Assembly: GCA_021796435.1 (NCBI GenBank) | Contig: JAJYXM010000016.1 | Span: 936,625-1,000,624 of the forward strand | From: a bacterium | GTDB lineage: Bacteria; Patescibacteriota; Patescibacteriia; 2-12-FULL-60-25 | Length of the DNA stretch: 64,000 nt | Direction of reading: 5' to 3' | In this document: piece by piece, positions 33,885 to 41,392 of the stretch | Layout of the letters: the number at the start of each line of letters is the position of its first letter | How positions within the stretch are numbered: the first letter of the stretch is position 1 | Notes under the pieces: generated by a model | The model's database searches: none | The model's input: the letters and a program-made list of their open reading frames with translations, nothing else | Told to the model about the DNA's origin: nothing | Translations under genes and position numbers: made by a program

Positions 33885-34631
33885 TTAGAAATACTTGTAA
33901 TTCAAAAGGAAGAAAATATATAGGAATACAACTAATGGCAACAGAAAATTTAGTATAAAAAATGTTTTCTTACTAATCCATTTGAAAGCGCGCAAAAGAT
34001 TAGTAAGTAAAATTAATACTGGAATTAAATAGAATTGTGGATCAAATATTAAAGCTTGACTAAATTGAAAAATGCCAAGCAAAAATAGAGAGAGGTAAAG
34101 TAATACTACCCAAAGTATCTCCTTGATCGTTATAAACAACGTAACATTTTTTGTATTTGTTTCAATCCATCCCGGTATCCATCTAGAAAGGTCTAACCAA
34201 TACAACCACATCAAGACTACAAAACCGACGTTGAGTTTGGAGTACAAATATAAAATTTGATCATAAAAATTGTTTAGCATGAACCTCACAAGATTGTAGT
34301 CAAATAATGCAATGACAAAACCTACTACATACCCAAAAAAAATGTTATTTTTAATCGAATTTTCTAGTTTTACTGTCAACCAAAACCACAAATTTAAAGT
34401 TAGATAAATCAACAATAATGAAAAAACTAGCAACAATATCGTCTGTACCATCCTCAACCATTGGTCATCAAAATGAGCTATTTGAAGAAAAAGTGCGGTA
34501 ATCATTCCTTCAAACGCAACAATCTCAAAAAAATTTTTCTTTTTAACCCAATAGTTTCTAAAAAAAATCGAAAATGACCATGAAGAATTGCCTTTTCTTG
34601 ATTCTTTTGAGGATTTACTAGATTCTTTCAT
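33885..34631 (-). CDS. AT-rich polytopic membrane protein, unknown
   Basis: 248 residues, about six membrane helices after a basic, Ser/Lys-rich N terminus (KESSKSSKESRKGNSS). Strongly AT-rich codon use. It ends 13 nt before the start of the gene at 33871, so the two form a unit. Function unknown; no family motif was seen. Confidence 0.65.
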   Translation of the reverse strand: MKESSKSSKESRKGNSSWSFSIFFRNYWVKKKNFFEIVAFEGMITALFLQIAHFDDQWLRMVQTILLLVFSLLLIYLTLNLWFWLTVKLENSIKNNIFFGYVVGFVIALFDYNLVRFMLNNFYDQILYLYSKLNVGFVVLMWLYWLDLSRWIPGWIETNTKNVTLFITIKEILWVVLLYLSLFLLGIFQFSQALIFDPQFYLIPVLILLTNLLRAFKWISKKTFFILNFLLPLVVFLYIFFLLNYKYF

Positions 34632-34728
34632 ATATTCTCAATTCCGCTGACGGCGTAAAGCCTGCGGGTTGATTGGATTTGTGCCTATCTTAAACGGCGG
34701 GGACGAGAAGAGCAAATCATGAAAAGCA

Positions 34729-34755
34729 GATCCCGGCTCGTAGTCCGGGATGACA
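34729..34755. repeat. REP-like palindrome (copy 3)
   Basis: gatcccgg ctcgtagt ccgggatgaca, in the gene-free stretch 34632-34870 between the AT-rich pair and the next gene. Confidence 0.75.
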
Positions 34756-34789
34756 ACAACATGGGGACGGATGAGGCAAACATCAAACA

Positions 34790-34835
34790 GATCCCGGGTC
34801 AAGCCCGGCCTGCCTGCCGGCAGACAGGGATGACA
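34790..34835. repeat. REP-like palindrome (copy 4) with nested palindrome
   Basis: gatcccgggtcaagcccgg interrupted by cctgcctgccggcagacag before the final ggatgaca. A second palindromic family (cctgcctgccggcag) seems inserted in the first; the same second motif recurs at about 35749-35768. Confidence 0.7.
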
Positions 34836-34870
34836 GAGATGGGACTGGAATGATGAAGACGAAAAGCGTC

Positions 34871-35326
34871 CTAGCTGCGGCGCGATGCGAACCAGCTTCC
34901 GGCGACGAGACCCAGGAACGGGCTGACCAGGAGCAACAGAAGGCTCATGAGCGAACTGCGCGAAAAATCATCAGTGAAGATTATCGGTGCCAAAGCGATC
35001 AAAAGAAGCACGACAATAGTGCCGGCGACGATGCCGCCACGCAACGCGTTGTGCTTCAATGTCTTCAGGGTGTTGTCAGAGATGTACGCCTCGATCACGA
35101 ACAAGAGCGAGGCGATAGCGATCCAAGCTGGTACCAGCGGGGAGAATGAACTGTCGATCGAGTTGCTGAAATCAGGCCGGAACGTGATCAGCGCCGGCAA
35201 AGCGAGGCTGACCATGATCAAGAACAGGATCACATAGCTCGACAATCCGAGGATGCTCGCATAGACGATAGGTATGGCTATTTCAGACGCCTTGAACGTG
35301 GGTTCGACGGGTTTGGGGATGTCCAT
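34871..35326 (-). CDS. Four-helix membrane protein, unknown
   Basis: About 151 residues from the ATG at 35326 (MDIPKPVEPTF), chosen because it avoids overlap with the upstream gene. Four membrane helices, ending LGLVAGSWFASRRS. It lies 1 nt after the stop of the 35328 gene, so both are in one operon. Family not recognised. Confidence 0.65.
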   Translation of the reverse strand: MDIPKPVEPTFKASEIAIPIVYASILGLSSYVILFLIMVSLALPALITFRPDFSNSIDSSFSPLVPAWIAIASLLFVIEAYISDNTLKTLKHNALRGGIVAGTIVVLLLIALAPIIFTDDFSRSSLMSLLLLLVSPFLGLVAGSWFASRRS

Positions 35327-35327
35327 A

Positions 35328-35666
35328 TCAGAGATCGTCCTCATCATCTTCGTCTTCCGCAGACTTCTTCTTGCGTGACGATTTCTTGGCGCGGCGCTCT
35401 TCGCGTTTGTTGAACAGGGTCAAAAGGGATTTTCCGCCTTCCGCCAACATGCCGAGATAACCGACGGAAGATTCGAGGCGTTCCTTGATGGCCAGGATAG
35501 TCTTCTCTACGCGATTAAGCTTATCGCGCGTCTCCGTGACGACAGCATTGGCCTGGTGCAGCATCTTGGCGATTTCGTATAAGGCCCAACAGACGAAAAC
35601 CGCGACCCAGCCTGTCGCGATGGCGAGGACCAAGAAAAAAATATCTTGCGTTGAATCGAGCGTCAT
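35328..35666 (-). CDS. Small membrane-anchored coiled-coil protein
   Basis: 112 residues: one N-terminal membrane helix (about 9-30, IFFLVLAIATGWVAVFVCWALY), an amphipathic coiled segment (VTETRDKLNRVEKTILAIKERLE) and a highly charged tail with KKKSAEDEDDEDDL. It resembles DUF948-like or YtxH-like stress proteins in layout only. Operon partner of the gene at 34871. Confidence 0.65.
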   Translation of the reverse strand: MTLDSTQDIFFLVLAIATGWVAVFVCWALYEIAKMLHQANAVVTETRDKLNRVEKTILAIKERLESSVGYLGMLAEGGKSLLTLFNKREERRAKKSSRKKKSAEDEDDEDDL

Positions 35667-35689
35667 AAATTTATTGCATGACTTTCATG

Positions 35690-35812
35690 TTTGGATGCAG
35701 AACAAGGAAAAGCCGAGAAGCGGAGCGACGCGTACTTGAGCGTACCTGTCTGCCGACAGGCAGGCGCAGAGCGAGCAGCGCAGGCTTTGACGAAGTTATG
35801 CGCCAAAGATGG
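35690..35812. repeat. Intergenic element with nested GTAC and cctgtctgccgacagg palindromes
   Basis: No gene in 35667-35879. The stretch contains cgcgtacttgagcgtac, the palindrome cctgtctgccgacaggcagg and gcagagcgagcagcgcaggc. It would be in the leader of the 35666 gene if the promoter at 35824-35832 is right. It may be a composite mobile or repeated element. Confidence 0.45.
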
Positions 35813-35823
35813 AAGTCATATTC

Positions 35824-35832
35824 ATTATAGCA
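35824..35832 (-). promoter_or_regulatory. Extended -10 promoter TGCTATAAT
   Basis: On the minus strand TGC-TATAAT directly follows the Nudix terminator, the same terminator-promoter fusion as after rplT. It would drive the 35666-34871 operon with a leader of about 150 nt. Confidence 0.65.
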
Positions 35833-35833
35833 C

Positions 35834-35858
35834 AAGACAGGTCGCGCAGACCTGTCTT
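35834..35858 (-). terminator. Intrinsic terminator of the Nudix gene
   Basis: Perfect 9-bp stem AAGACAGGT/ACCTGTCTT with a 7-nt loop, 22 nt after the Nudix stop. Confidence 0.85.
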
Positions 35859-35879
35859 AGACATTGGAGGGTGGATTGT

Positions 35880-36380
35880 TCAGTGCTTGTAGCGCTGAAT
35901 GAGCGGCCACAGAGTGTGGTGGCAATTGCTTTCGTCGAGCCTCGCGGGGTCGACCCACTCGATCTTCAGGATTTCGGCGGGATCGGGAGGAACTGGCAGC
36001 GGCTTCCTCGAGATGTCTTCGAGCGCCTGGGCATCGAACACGTAGATCAAGGAATGCATGAACTCGTTCGCCCACTGGTCATAGAAAGCGTACTCACCGA
36101 AGAAAATCGGCGCGTCAGCTTGCAACTGGATGTCGAAACCTAGCTCTTCGCGGCACTCCCGATGCAAGGCGTCGGGTGTGGATTCGTGCGTTTCGATGCC
36201 GCCTCCCGGCAGACCCCAGGTGTCAGGGGTGCAGCGCGGCTTCACCATGAGGAGCCAACCACTCACGTTGATCAGCGCATAGGCAGACGGCCGCCAAACC
36301 ACGGGCGCACCCTCCGGCTTGCGCACCGCCCTGCCCAGATGATCGTAAAACACTTCGCAGCCAGTATTGAACTCGAACAT
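35880..36380 (-). CDS. Nudix hydrolase
   Basis: 166 residues with a complete Nudix box: GGIETHE then STPDALH then RECREELGF fits G-x5-E-x7-R-E-U-x-E-E-x-G-U, so metal-dependent pyrophosphohydrolase activity on a nucleoside diphosphate derivative is expected. An N-terminal region with VWRPSAYALINVSGWLLMVKPR precedes it. ATG at 36380 with TAGGAGT upstream. A single-gene accessory unit, divergent from the unit at 36516. Substrate not predictable. Confidence 0.9.
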   Translation of the reverse strand: MFEFNTGCEVFYDHLGRAVRKPEGAPVVWRPSAYALINVSGWLLMVKPRCTPDTWGLPGGGIETHESTPDALHRECREELGFDIQLQADAPIFFGEYAFYDQWANEFMHSLIYVFDAQALEDISRKPLPVPPDPAEILKIEWVDPARLDESNCHHTLWPLIQRYKH

Positions 36381-36408
36381 CCGTGACTCCTAGGAAAAGG
36401 ACTGAAAA

Positions 36409-36437
36409 GACTTAACATGAATAAGCCGAATAATCAA
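36409..36437 (-). promoter_or_regulatory. Possible Nudix promoter TTGATT-N17-TAAGTC
   Basis: -35 TTGATT (36437-36432), 17-nt spacer, -10 TAAGTC preceded by TGT. Weaker than the other accessory promoters. Confidence 0.5.
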
Positions 36438-36455
36438 GACTTCCGGTACCGAATC

Positions 36456-36484
36456 TTGACAAGCGGGCTTTTTCGTGTCAGATT
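36456..36484 (+). promoter_or_regulatory. Promoter TTGACA-N17-CAGATT
   Basis: -35 TTGACA (36456-36461), 17-nt spacer, -10 CAGATT (36479-36484), upstream of the small gene at 36516. This is the only plus-strand member of the accessory promoter set. Confidence 0.65.
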
Positions 36485-36515
36485 GATCAATCATCGTTTG
36501 ATTTGGAGGACTCAG

Positions 36516-36704
36516 ATGCGTAAGTTGACCAGTCATGAATCGCACATGCTCGATCAAGCGCTCGGCACGACCTGGATCGGCGTCATCGCTTCCCAGCGGA
36601 TTGAGGGTGAGGAGGTTCCGATGGATACTCCGCGGCCCGAAGTCGAACTGGACGAGGGTGGACGCTACAGGCTGGCACAGGCATTCGGCATCATCCGTGG
36701 CTGA
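36516..36704 (+). CDS. Small protein of unknown function, accessory unit
   Basis: 62 residues starting MRKLTSHESHMLDQALG, ATG at 36516 six bases after GGAGGA. No signal or membrane helix. It ends RLAQAFGIIRG. It is flanked by its own promoter and an ideal terminator (36737-36760), so it is very probably expressed. Family not recognised. Confidence 0.65.
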   Translation: MRKLTSHESHMLDQALGTTWIGVIASQRIEGEEVPMDTPRPEVELDEGGRYRLAQAFGIIRG

Positions 36705-36736
36705 AGGCCGTCCAGAGCGCCGCCACACTACACCAA

Positions 36737-36760
36737 CAAGCACCCATCCCTGGGTGCTTG
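36737..36760 (+). terminator. Intrinsic terminator of the 36516 gene
   Basis: Perfect stem CAAGCACCCA/TGGGTGCTTG with a short loop, followed by AGCTTTTTATTT. Confidence 0.9.
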
Positions 36761-36786
36761 AGCTTTTTATTTAAACCATCCCGCTT

Positions 36787-37257
36787 CTAGGGCTTGGTCC
36801 TCTCCTTAAGGCTACGGGCCACGCCTCCTACGAGAAGTTGGAATCCACCGAACAATCCGATGAACAAGTAAGAAACCCAAATCGTCTTGAGCGGATCGGA
36901 TATGAAATCCCCTGCAACGGCATCGCCCTTACTGCCTCGATAGACGAAGGCTGAGCCGATCAAAAGCAAGGGCAGGAACAGCGGCAGGATCAAGCCTCCC
37001 AGCCACGCTTGCGACCTCAATGGCGCAAGGCTCCGATAGCCTGTCCTGACCATGAAGACGGATAAGACGATCCATACAGAGGTTGCGGCGACGCCGGCGA
37101 AGGTGGCGTTGGAGATGAAAGACTGCTTCAGCGCTAATTCATTGATCAAGCCAAGCGCTAACGCCACGATCCCGCCGATTATGATCACCTTAAAGAAAGT
37201 CACCGCCGCATCTCGGATGGCCTGCGACAGGATATTAGTGAAAAGCTTGGTATCCAT
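36787..37257 (-). CDS. Membrane protein downstream of pheT
   Basis: About 156 residues from the ATG at 37257 (MDTKLFTNILSQ), 2 nt after the pheT stop; the longer frame overlaps pheT. Four membrane helices with short loops, ending VARSLKERTKP. Family not recognised; probably cotranscribed with pheS-pheT. Confidence 0.65.
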   Translation of the reverse strand: MDTKLFTNILSQAIRDAAVTFFKVIIIGGIVALALGLINELALKQSFISNATFAGVAATSVWIVLSVFMVRTGYRSLAPLRSQAWLGGLILPLFLPLLLIGSAFVYRGSKGDAVAGDFISDPLKTIWVSYLFIGLFGGFQLLVGGVARSLKERTKP

Positions 37258-37259
37258 AT

Positions 37260-39749
37260 CTATCCCCTCATCTCGGCCTTGAACTTTTCCTTGAGCGCCA
37301 AAGTCACATTCTCCATCAAAGCATCGACTTCGGCGGATTCCAGCGTACGTTCCGATGAAGAGAACGTGATATGCATGGCGACCGATTTCTTGTCCGACGG
37401 AAGCTTCTCTCCGCGATAGGTGTCGAACCATTCGACGTCGCTGACCAAAGGATCAAGGGAAGCGATCACTTTGGCGATATCATCGTATTCGACGCGGAAA
37501 TCGACGACGACCGAAAGATCGCGCTTCGCCTCAGGGAAGGAAGTCACGGGTCGATATGGACGTATTTCCGCCGCCAGGCCGACGATGTCCTCGAAAGGGA
37601 TATCGACCAAGCCCACCGGCGATTCGAATTTGAAGTTCTTGGCGATCTTAGGCGACAATTCACCCAACGTGGCGACAAGTTTTTCTTTGACGAAAGCCTG
37701 GACGGAATGGCCGGGATGCCAGAATGAATCGTTATCAAGCCGTTTCCATGTGATGTTATCGAGGCCCATCTCATCCAAAAGATGCTCGACCGCTCCTTTT
37801 GCCGCCCGCCAAGGTTCAGGCATGCCCAGGAAGAGCATACCGACCTCCAGCTGCTCATCGGGGAGATTGGACCAGGGGGTATCCGTACCGCGTACCGCGT
37901 ACCGCGTACCGCCTGACGCCGGATAATAGACGTTAGCGATCTCGAAAAGCCGCTGCTCAGGGAAACGTTCGGTGTTTTCGGCGGCGACCTGAAGCAGGGA
38001 GGGCAAAAGGCTGGTGCGCATGACCTCGAACTCTGCCGTCAAAGGATTCTGTACATGGAGCATGCCCTTGGCGTCGTAATCGGCTTTCGCAAGGAGATCC
38101 TTGGAGACGAAGGAGTATGAATAGACCTCGGATAGACCGGCACCTTTCAGGATGTCGCGCGAACGCTTTTCCCAGACGAGTTCCGCGTCCATGGGCCGCG
38201 GCTGCAGACCGAACGGGATGATGCCCGGTATGTTGGCGTAGCCCTCGATGCGCGCGATCTCCTCGACCAGATCCCGGCCCAGCTCGATGTCATGATCACG
38301 CCACCACGGCACTTCGGCCTTGATCGACTTGCCCGTGGCCTGGACCTTGAAACCCAGGCGCCGTAGGCGGCTCACCATCTCGGTCTTGGGGATCTTCACG
38401 CCGATCAGAGAGTCGACTTCGTCCACGGTCGTGGAGAAAGAAAGAGGCCTGTATTTGGTCTGACCCACGTCGGTGATCCCGCCTTCGAGTTTCCCGCCGG
38501 CGAGTTCGAGTACGAGTTCGATGGTGCGCGTCATGGCGATCGGCGGAGCTTCGGTCGACAGACCTTTCTCGAAACGCTGTTGGGCGTCTGACTGGAGATT
38601 TATCTTGCGGGCGCCGCGGCGGATGCATACTGGCTCGAAAGTCGCGGCTTCGATGATGACGTCCGTCGTATTCAATGTGACGCCAGTCTGTTCGCCGCCC
38701 ATGACGCCGGCGATGGCTATGGGTTTAGCGTCATCGGCGATCAACAGGATCGTATCGTCGAGCTCATATGTCTTACCGTCCAAAGCTTGGATCTTCTCCC
38801 CTACACGTGAAAGCCGCACATCGATCCCGCCTTCCAAAGTGGCGGCATCGAAGATGTGCGTCGGTTGCGCTAATTCGAGCATCACATAGTTGGAGATGTC
38901 CACGATATTGTTGATCGGACGCAGACCCGCGGAGAGCAGACGGCGTTTGAGCCACCATGGCGATGGACCGACCTTGACGCCAGAGATCTTGGCGGCCATG
39001 TAACGCGGGCATTCTTTTTTGGCGGAGATCTTGACGGGGACTGCGTACCGCGTACCGCGTACCGCGTTCTTGGGCAGCGTTGGCTCTTTCCAGGTGAACT
39101 CACGATCAAGAATGGCCGAAGCTTCGCGAGCCATACCGACCATGCCCATGCAATCCACGCGGTTGGATGTGACTTCGATATCCAGGCCGACATCATCGCT
39201 TCCGCCAAGCACGTCAGCCAAAGGCGTACCGAGTTTCGGGATCTTGACTTTGGTTTTCGTATCATCCCAGCCTAATTCAAACCCCAGATCCAGGATCATG
39301 CGATCGGAATTAGGGAACGCTTCGCCTAATCCGATTTCACCAGAAGCGCAAATCATACCCTCGCTCTTGACCCCGCGAATTTCAGCCGGTTCCAGCACTA
39401 TCGGTTCGCCCTCGCCGTGCCAACGGACCTTTGCGCCGAGCAGCGCTACGGCGACATATTGTCCGAGTTCTAGGTTGGATCCGCCGCAGACGATGGACAA
39501 AGGCTCCGCGTTCCGCGCACCGCGTACATCGCCGACATCGACGGAGACGAGCTTGAGCTTGTCGGCGTTCGGATGCTTGTCGAGCTTCAGTATCTTGCCG
39601 ATGACGACTTTGTCGTCGAGTTCGGAGTTGAACTTGAGGATCTTCTCGACCGCAGGTCCGGAAAGCGAAATGCGCGCCGCGAACTGTTCGGGTGTTTCCT
39701 TGAGCTTGACGTATTGTTTAAGCCAGTCGTAAGAGACAATAGTGTTCAT
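37260..39749 (-). CDS. pheT: Phenylalanine--tRNA ligase beta subunit
   Basis: 829 residues: N-terminal tRNA-binding EMAP-like domain (about 40-155), B3/B4 editing domain (about 210-400), B5, catalytic-like core and C-terminal FDX-ACB anticodon-binding domain (about 735-829, YRPVTSFPEAKRDLSVVVD). Three in-frame insertions carry GTACGCG-like repeats: DVRGARNAEP near residue 75, NAVRGTRYAVPV near 230 and GGTRYAVRGTDTP near 615. Otherwise the domain order is normal. Follows pheS. Confidence 0.97.
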   Translation of the reverse strand: MNTIVSYDWLKQYVKLKETPEQFAARISLSGPAVEKILKFNSELDDKVVIGKILKLDKHPNADKLKLVSVDVGDVRGARNAEPLSIVCGGSNLELGQYVAVALLGAKVRWHGEGEPIVLEPAEIRGVKSEGMICASGEIGLGEAFPNSDRMILDLGFELGWDDTKTKVKIPKLGTPLADVLGGSDDVGLDIEVTSNRVDCMGMVGMAREASAILDREFTWKEPTLPKNAVRGTRYAVPVKISAKKECPRYMAAKISGVKVGPSPWWLKRRLLSAGLRPINNIVDISNYVMLELAQPTHIFDAATLEGGIDVRLSRVGEKIQALDGKTYELDDTILLIADDAKPIAIAGVMGGEQTGVTLNTTDVIIEAATFEPVCIRRGARKINLQSDAQQRFEKGLSTEAPPIAMTRTIELVLELAGGKLEGGITDVGQTKYRPLSFSTTVDEVDSLIGVKIPKTEMVSRLRRLGFKVQATGKSIKAEVPWWRDHDIELGRDLVEEIARIEGYANIPGIIPFGLQPRPMDAELVWEKRSRDILKGAGLSEVYSYSFVSKDLLAKADYDAKGMLHVQNPLTAEFEVMRTSLLPSLLQVAAENTERFPEQRLFEIANVYYPASGGTRYAVRGTDTPWSNLPDEQLEVGMLFLGMPEPWRAAKGAVEHLLDEMGLDNITWKRLDNDSFWHPGHSVQAFVKEKLVATLGELSPKIAKNFKFESPVGLVDIPFEDIVGLAAEIRPYRPVTSFPEAKRDLSVVVDFRVEYDDIAKVIASLDPLVSDVEWFDTYRGEKLPSDKKSVAMHITFSSSERTLESAEVDALMENVTLALKEKFKAEMRG
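37883..37912. repeat. GTAC repeat array in pheT (C-terminal insertion)
   Basis: Four copies of the CGTACCG unit in tandem (period 7 nt), encoding GTRYAVRGT on the minus strand. Confidence 0.85.
39042..39067. repeat. GTAC repeat array in pheT (editing-domain insertion)
   Basis: Three tandem CGTACCG units, encoding NAVRGTRYAVP on the minus strand. Confidence 0.85.
39507..39530. repeat. Degenerate GTAC repeat in pheT (tRNA-binding domain)
   Basis: cgcgttccgcgcaccgcgta, a decayed copy of the CGTACCG array, encoding VRGARNAE on the minus strand. Confidence 0.65.
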
Positions 39750-39762
39750 AGATATTGACGGT

Positions 39763-40821
39763 TTAAAACTGTTTCAAGAACCTCAAGTCGTTCTTGTAGA
39801 GGATGCGGATGTCGTCGAGGTTGAGGCCACCTTTCATCGAATAGGTTCGCTCGACCCCCCAACCGAAGGCGAAGCCTGAATACTTCTTGGGATCGACTCC
39901 CCCGGCCTTGAGCACGTTCGGATGGACCATGCCGGCGCCACCAAGCTCCAGCCAACCGCGCTTGCACATCTTGCATTTCTGTTTTTCGGCCGAGATGCCC
40001 GTGCCGTTACACACGCCGCAGGTGATATCGATCTCGAAAGACGGCTCGGTGAAACGGAAATGATAAGGGCGCAGACGCGTCTTGCGTTCAGGGCCGAAGA
40101 ATTCACGGGCGAAATAATCCAACACGCCACGCAGGTGTGCGATCGATACGCCTTGGTCGACAAACAATCCCTCGAACTGATGGAACATCGGGACATGCGT
40201 CGCATCTATCTGACGGCGATAACACTTTGCGATATTGATCATGCGCACCGGGAATTCACCTCGCTCCAATTCTCGGACTTGGGAGTTGGAAGTGTGCGGC
40301 GTAAGCACCATCTTGCCTTTCTTTGAGACCGGAGCGTCCATGAAGAAAGTTTCCCACTCATCCCGCGCAGGATGGTCTTTAGGCATGTTCAACGATTCGA
40401 AAGCATAATAATCCCAATCGACTTCGGGATAGCGGGTGCGCACGAATCCGATGCGCTCGAAGATCTCCGTGATCTCGTTGATCGCCTTGGTCATGGGATG
40501 GAGATGCCCTTCGGGTGGGCGGCTTCCCGGTTCGGTGACATCGACACGCTCCGTCTCGGAGAGTTTGGAGTACTGCTCTTCCTCGAGCTGTCTGCGGCGT
40601 GAAGCCAACATGACCTCGAGTTGGCGCTTGATGTCGTTCGCCAAAGCACCGAGCTTGGGACGTTCTTCGGCCGATACACCGGAGAGCATCTTGAGCATGT
40701 CGGTCAGACGACCTTTTCGACCTAGGTATTTTACTTCGGTCTCTTCAAGATCTGCCGGAGTTTTCGCGAGGGAAATGGCGTTTTCCGCCTCCAGGCGTAA
40801 GGCGTTCAGTTGGTCTTGCAT
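39763..40821 (-). CDS. pheS: Phenylalanine--tRNA ligase alpha subunit
   Basis: About 352 residues from the ATG at 40821 (MQDQLNALRLEAENA). Class II motifs: motif 1 region PEGHLHPMTKAINEI, motif 2 with FHQFEG, motif 3 GFAFGWGVERT. Between these, in place of the short loop before WLELGGAGMVHP, there is a zinc-ribbon-like segment CGVCNGTG...CKMCKRG with two CxxC pairs. Upstream sequence in the frame overlaps the accessory operon and is shadow. Followed 13 nt later by pheT. Confidence 0.96.
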   Translation of the reverse strand: MQDQLNALRLEAENAISLAKTPADLEETEVKYLGRKGRLTDMLKMLSGVSAEERPKLGALANDIKRQLEVMLASRRRQLEEEQYSKLSETERVDVTEPGSRPPEGHLHPMTKAINEITEIFERIGFVRTRYPEVDWDYYAFESLNMPKDHPARDEWETFFMDAPVSKKGKMVLTPHTSNSQVRELERGEFPVRMINIAKCYRRQIDATHVPMFHQFEGLFVDQGVSIAHLRGVLDYFAREFFGPERKTRLRPYHFRFTEPSFEIDITCGVCNGTGISAEKQKCKMCKRGWLELGGAGMVHPNVLKAGGVDPKKYSGFAFGWGVERTYSMKGGLNLDDIRILYKNDLRFLKQF

Positions 40822-40870
40822 AGAAGTGATGTACAAATGAATGTAGCAAAATTGCGTAAAAAAATGAAGC

Positions 40871-40894
40871 GCCCCGGTCGGAGTGGACCGGGGC
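40871..40894 (-). terminator. Intrinsic terminator of the accessory operon 41838-40920
   Basis: 9-bp stem GCCCCGGTC/GACCGGGGC, followed on the minus strand by GCGCTTCATTTTTTT. It insulates pheS. Confidence 0.9.
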
Positions 40895-40919
40895 ACGAGA
40901 TGAGCGCCGAACTGGGCGG

Positions 40920-41054
40920 CTAGGGGGTGTCGCGACGCGCAAGCTCGTACGCGACGTGGCGCGAAAGGACGTTCAGCATGATCGCGCCACAGATGCCTGC
41001 GGCGACGACGAGCGGGAACGTGGCGATCGTGACGATCTTCTCGCTGAATTTCAT
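40920..41054 (-). CDS. Small membrane protein, 44 residues
   Basis: MKFSEKIVTIATFPLVVAAG start, ATG at 41054 six bases after GAGGAGAAG. One membrane helix (about 8-28), then a basic tail ending RHVAYELARRDTP. Too short for homology; the strong ribosome-binding site and operon position support it. Last gene of the four-gene accessory operon. Confidence 0.6.
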   Translation of the reverse strand: MKFSEKIVTIATFPLVVAAGICGAIMLNVLSRHVAYELARRDTP

Positions 41055-41066
41055 CGCTTCTCCTCG

Positions 41067-41180
41067 TCATCTGATAAACGAATAGAGCCAAAGCAGGATG
41101 AACCCAAGGACCAGTACTCCGAGCCAGCAGGAGGCTACGATGTACACCAGAGGGACGCCTGAAAGATATCGCCGGAGCAT
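41067..41180 (-). CDS. Small membrane peptide, 37 residues
   Basis: MLRRYLSGVPLVYIVASCWL start; one long membrane helix (about 10-34, with SCWLGVLVLGFILLWLYSF), ends IR. The ATG at 41180 overlaps the previous stop (TGATG), so it is translationally coupled. Followed 12 nt later by another small membrane protein. Confidence 0.55.
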   Translation of the reverse strand: MLRRYLSGVPLVYIVASCWLGVLVLGFILLWLYSFIR

Positions 41181-41392
41181 CAGTTGATCCCCTCGGGCCC
41201 GCGCAGCGGATAGCCATGCTTCTTGTGATCACGGCCGAGACCACACACCTTCAGGACCAGCCGGGTCTGCCACGAAAGCCGTCGGGGCGGCAGCGGCGCC
41301 GTCAGCATCGGCACCCACCAGTGCCTGTAGAGCAGGTCACCGAGGAAGTCGTAGCCGACCTTGGCGACGCGGTCCTTCACTTGCCTGAACAT
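41180..41392 (-). CDS. Small basic protein, 70 residues
   Basis: MFRQVKDRVAKVGYDFLGDL start; the ATG at 41392 is preceded by a perfect AAGGAGG inside the end of the upstream gene (16-nt overlap). A hydrophobic patch (LLYRHWWVPMLTAPL) and a basic tail (LGRDHKKHGYPLRG). Family not recognised. Confidence 0.55.
   Translation of the reverse strand: MFRQVKDRVAKVGYDFLGDLLYRHWWVPMLTAPLPPRRLSWQTRLVLKVCGLGRDHKKHGYPLRGPEGIN

Noticed and set aside
37883-37912. CRISPR-like array
   Set aside because: Units are 7 nt with no unique spacers, and no cas genes are present.
39763-41244. Extension of pheS upstream to 41244 giving a 493-residue protein
   Set aside because: The extra 141 residues run across the terminator at 40871-40894 and the small-gene operon; PheS normally starts at MQDQLNALR.
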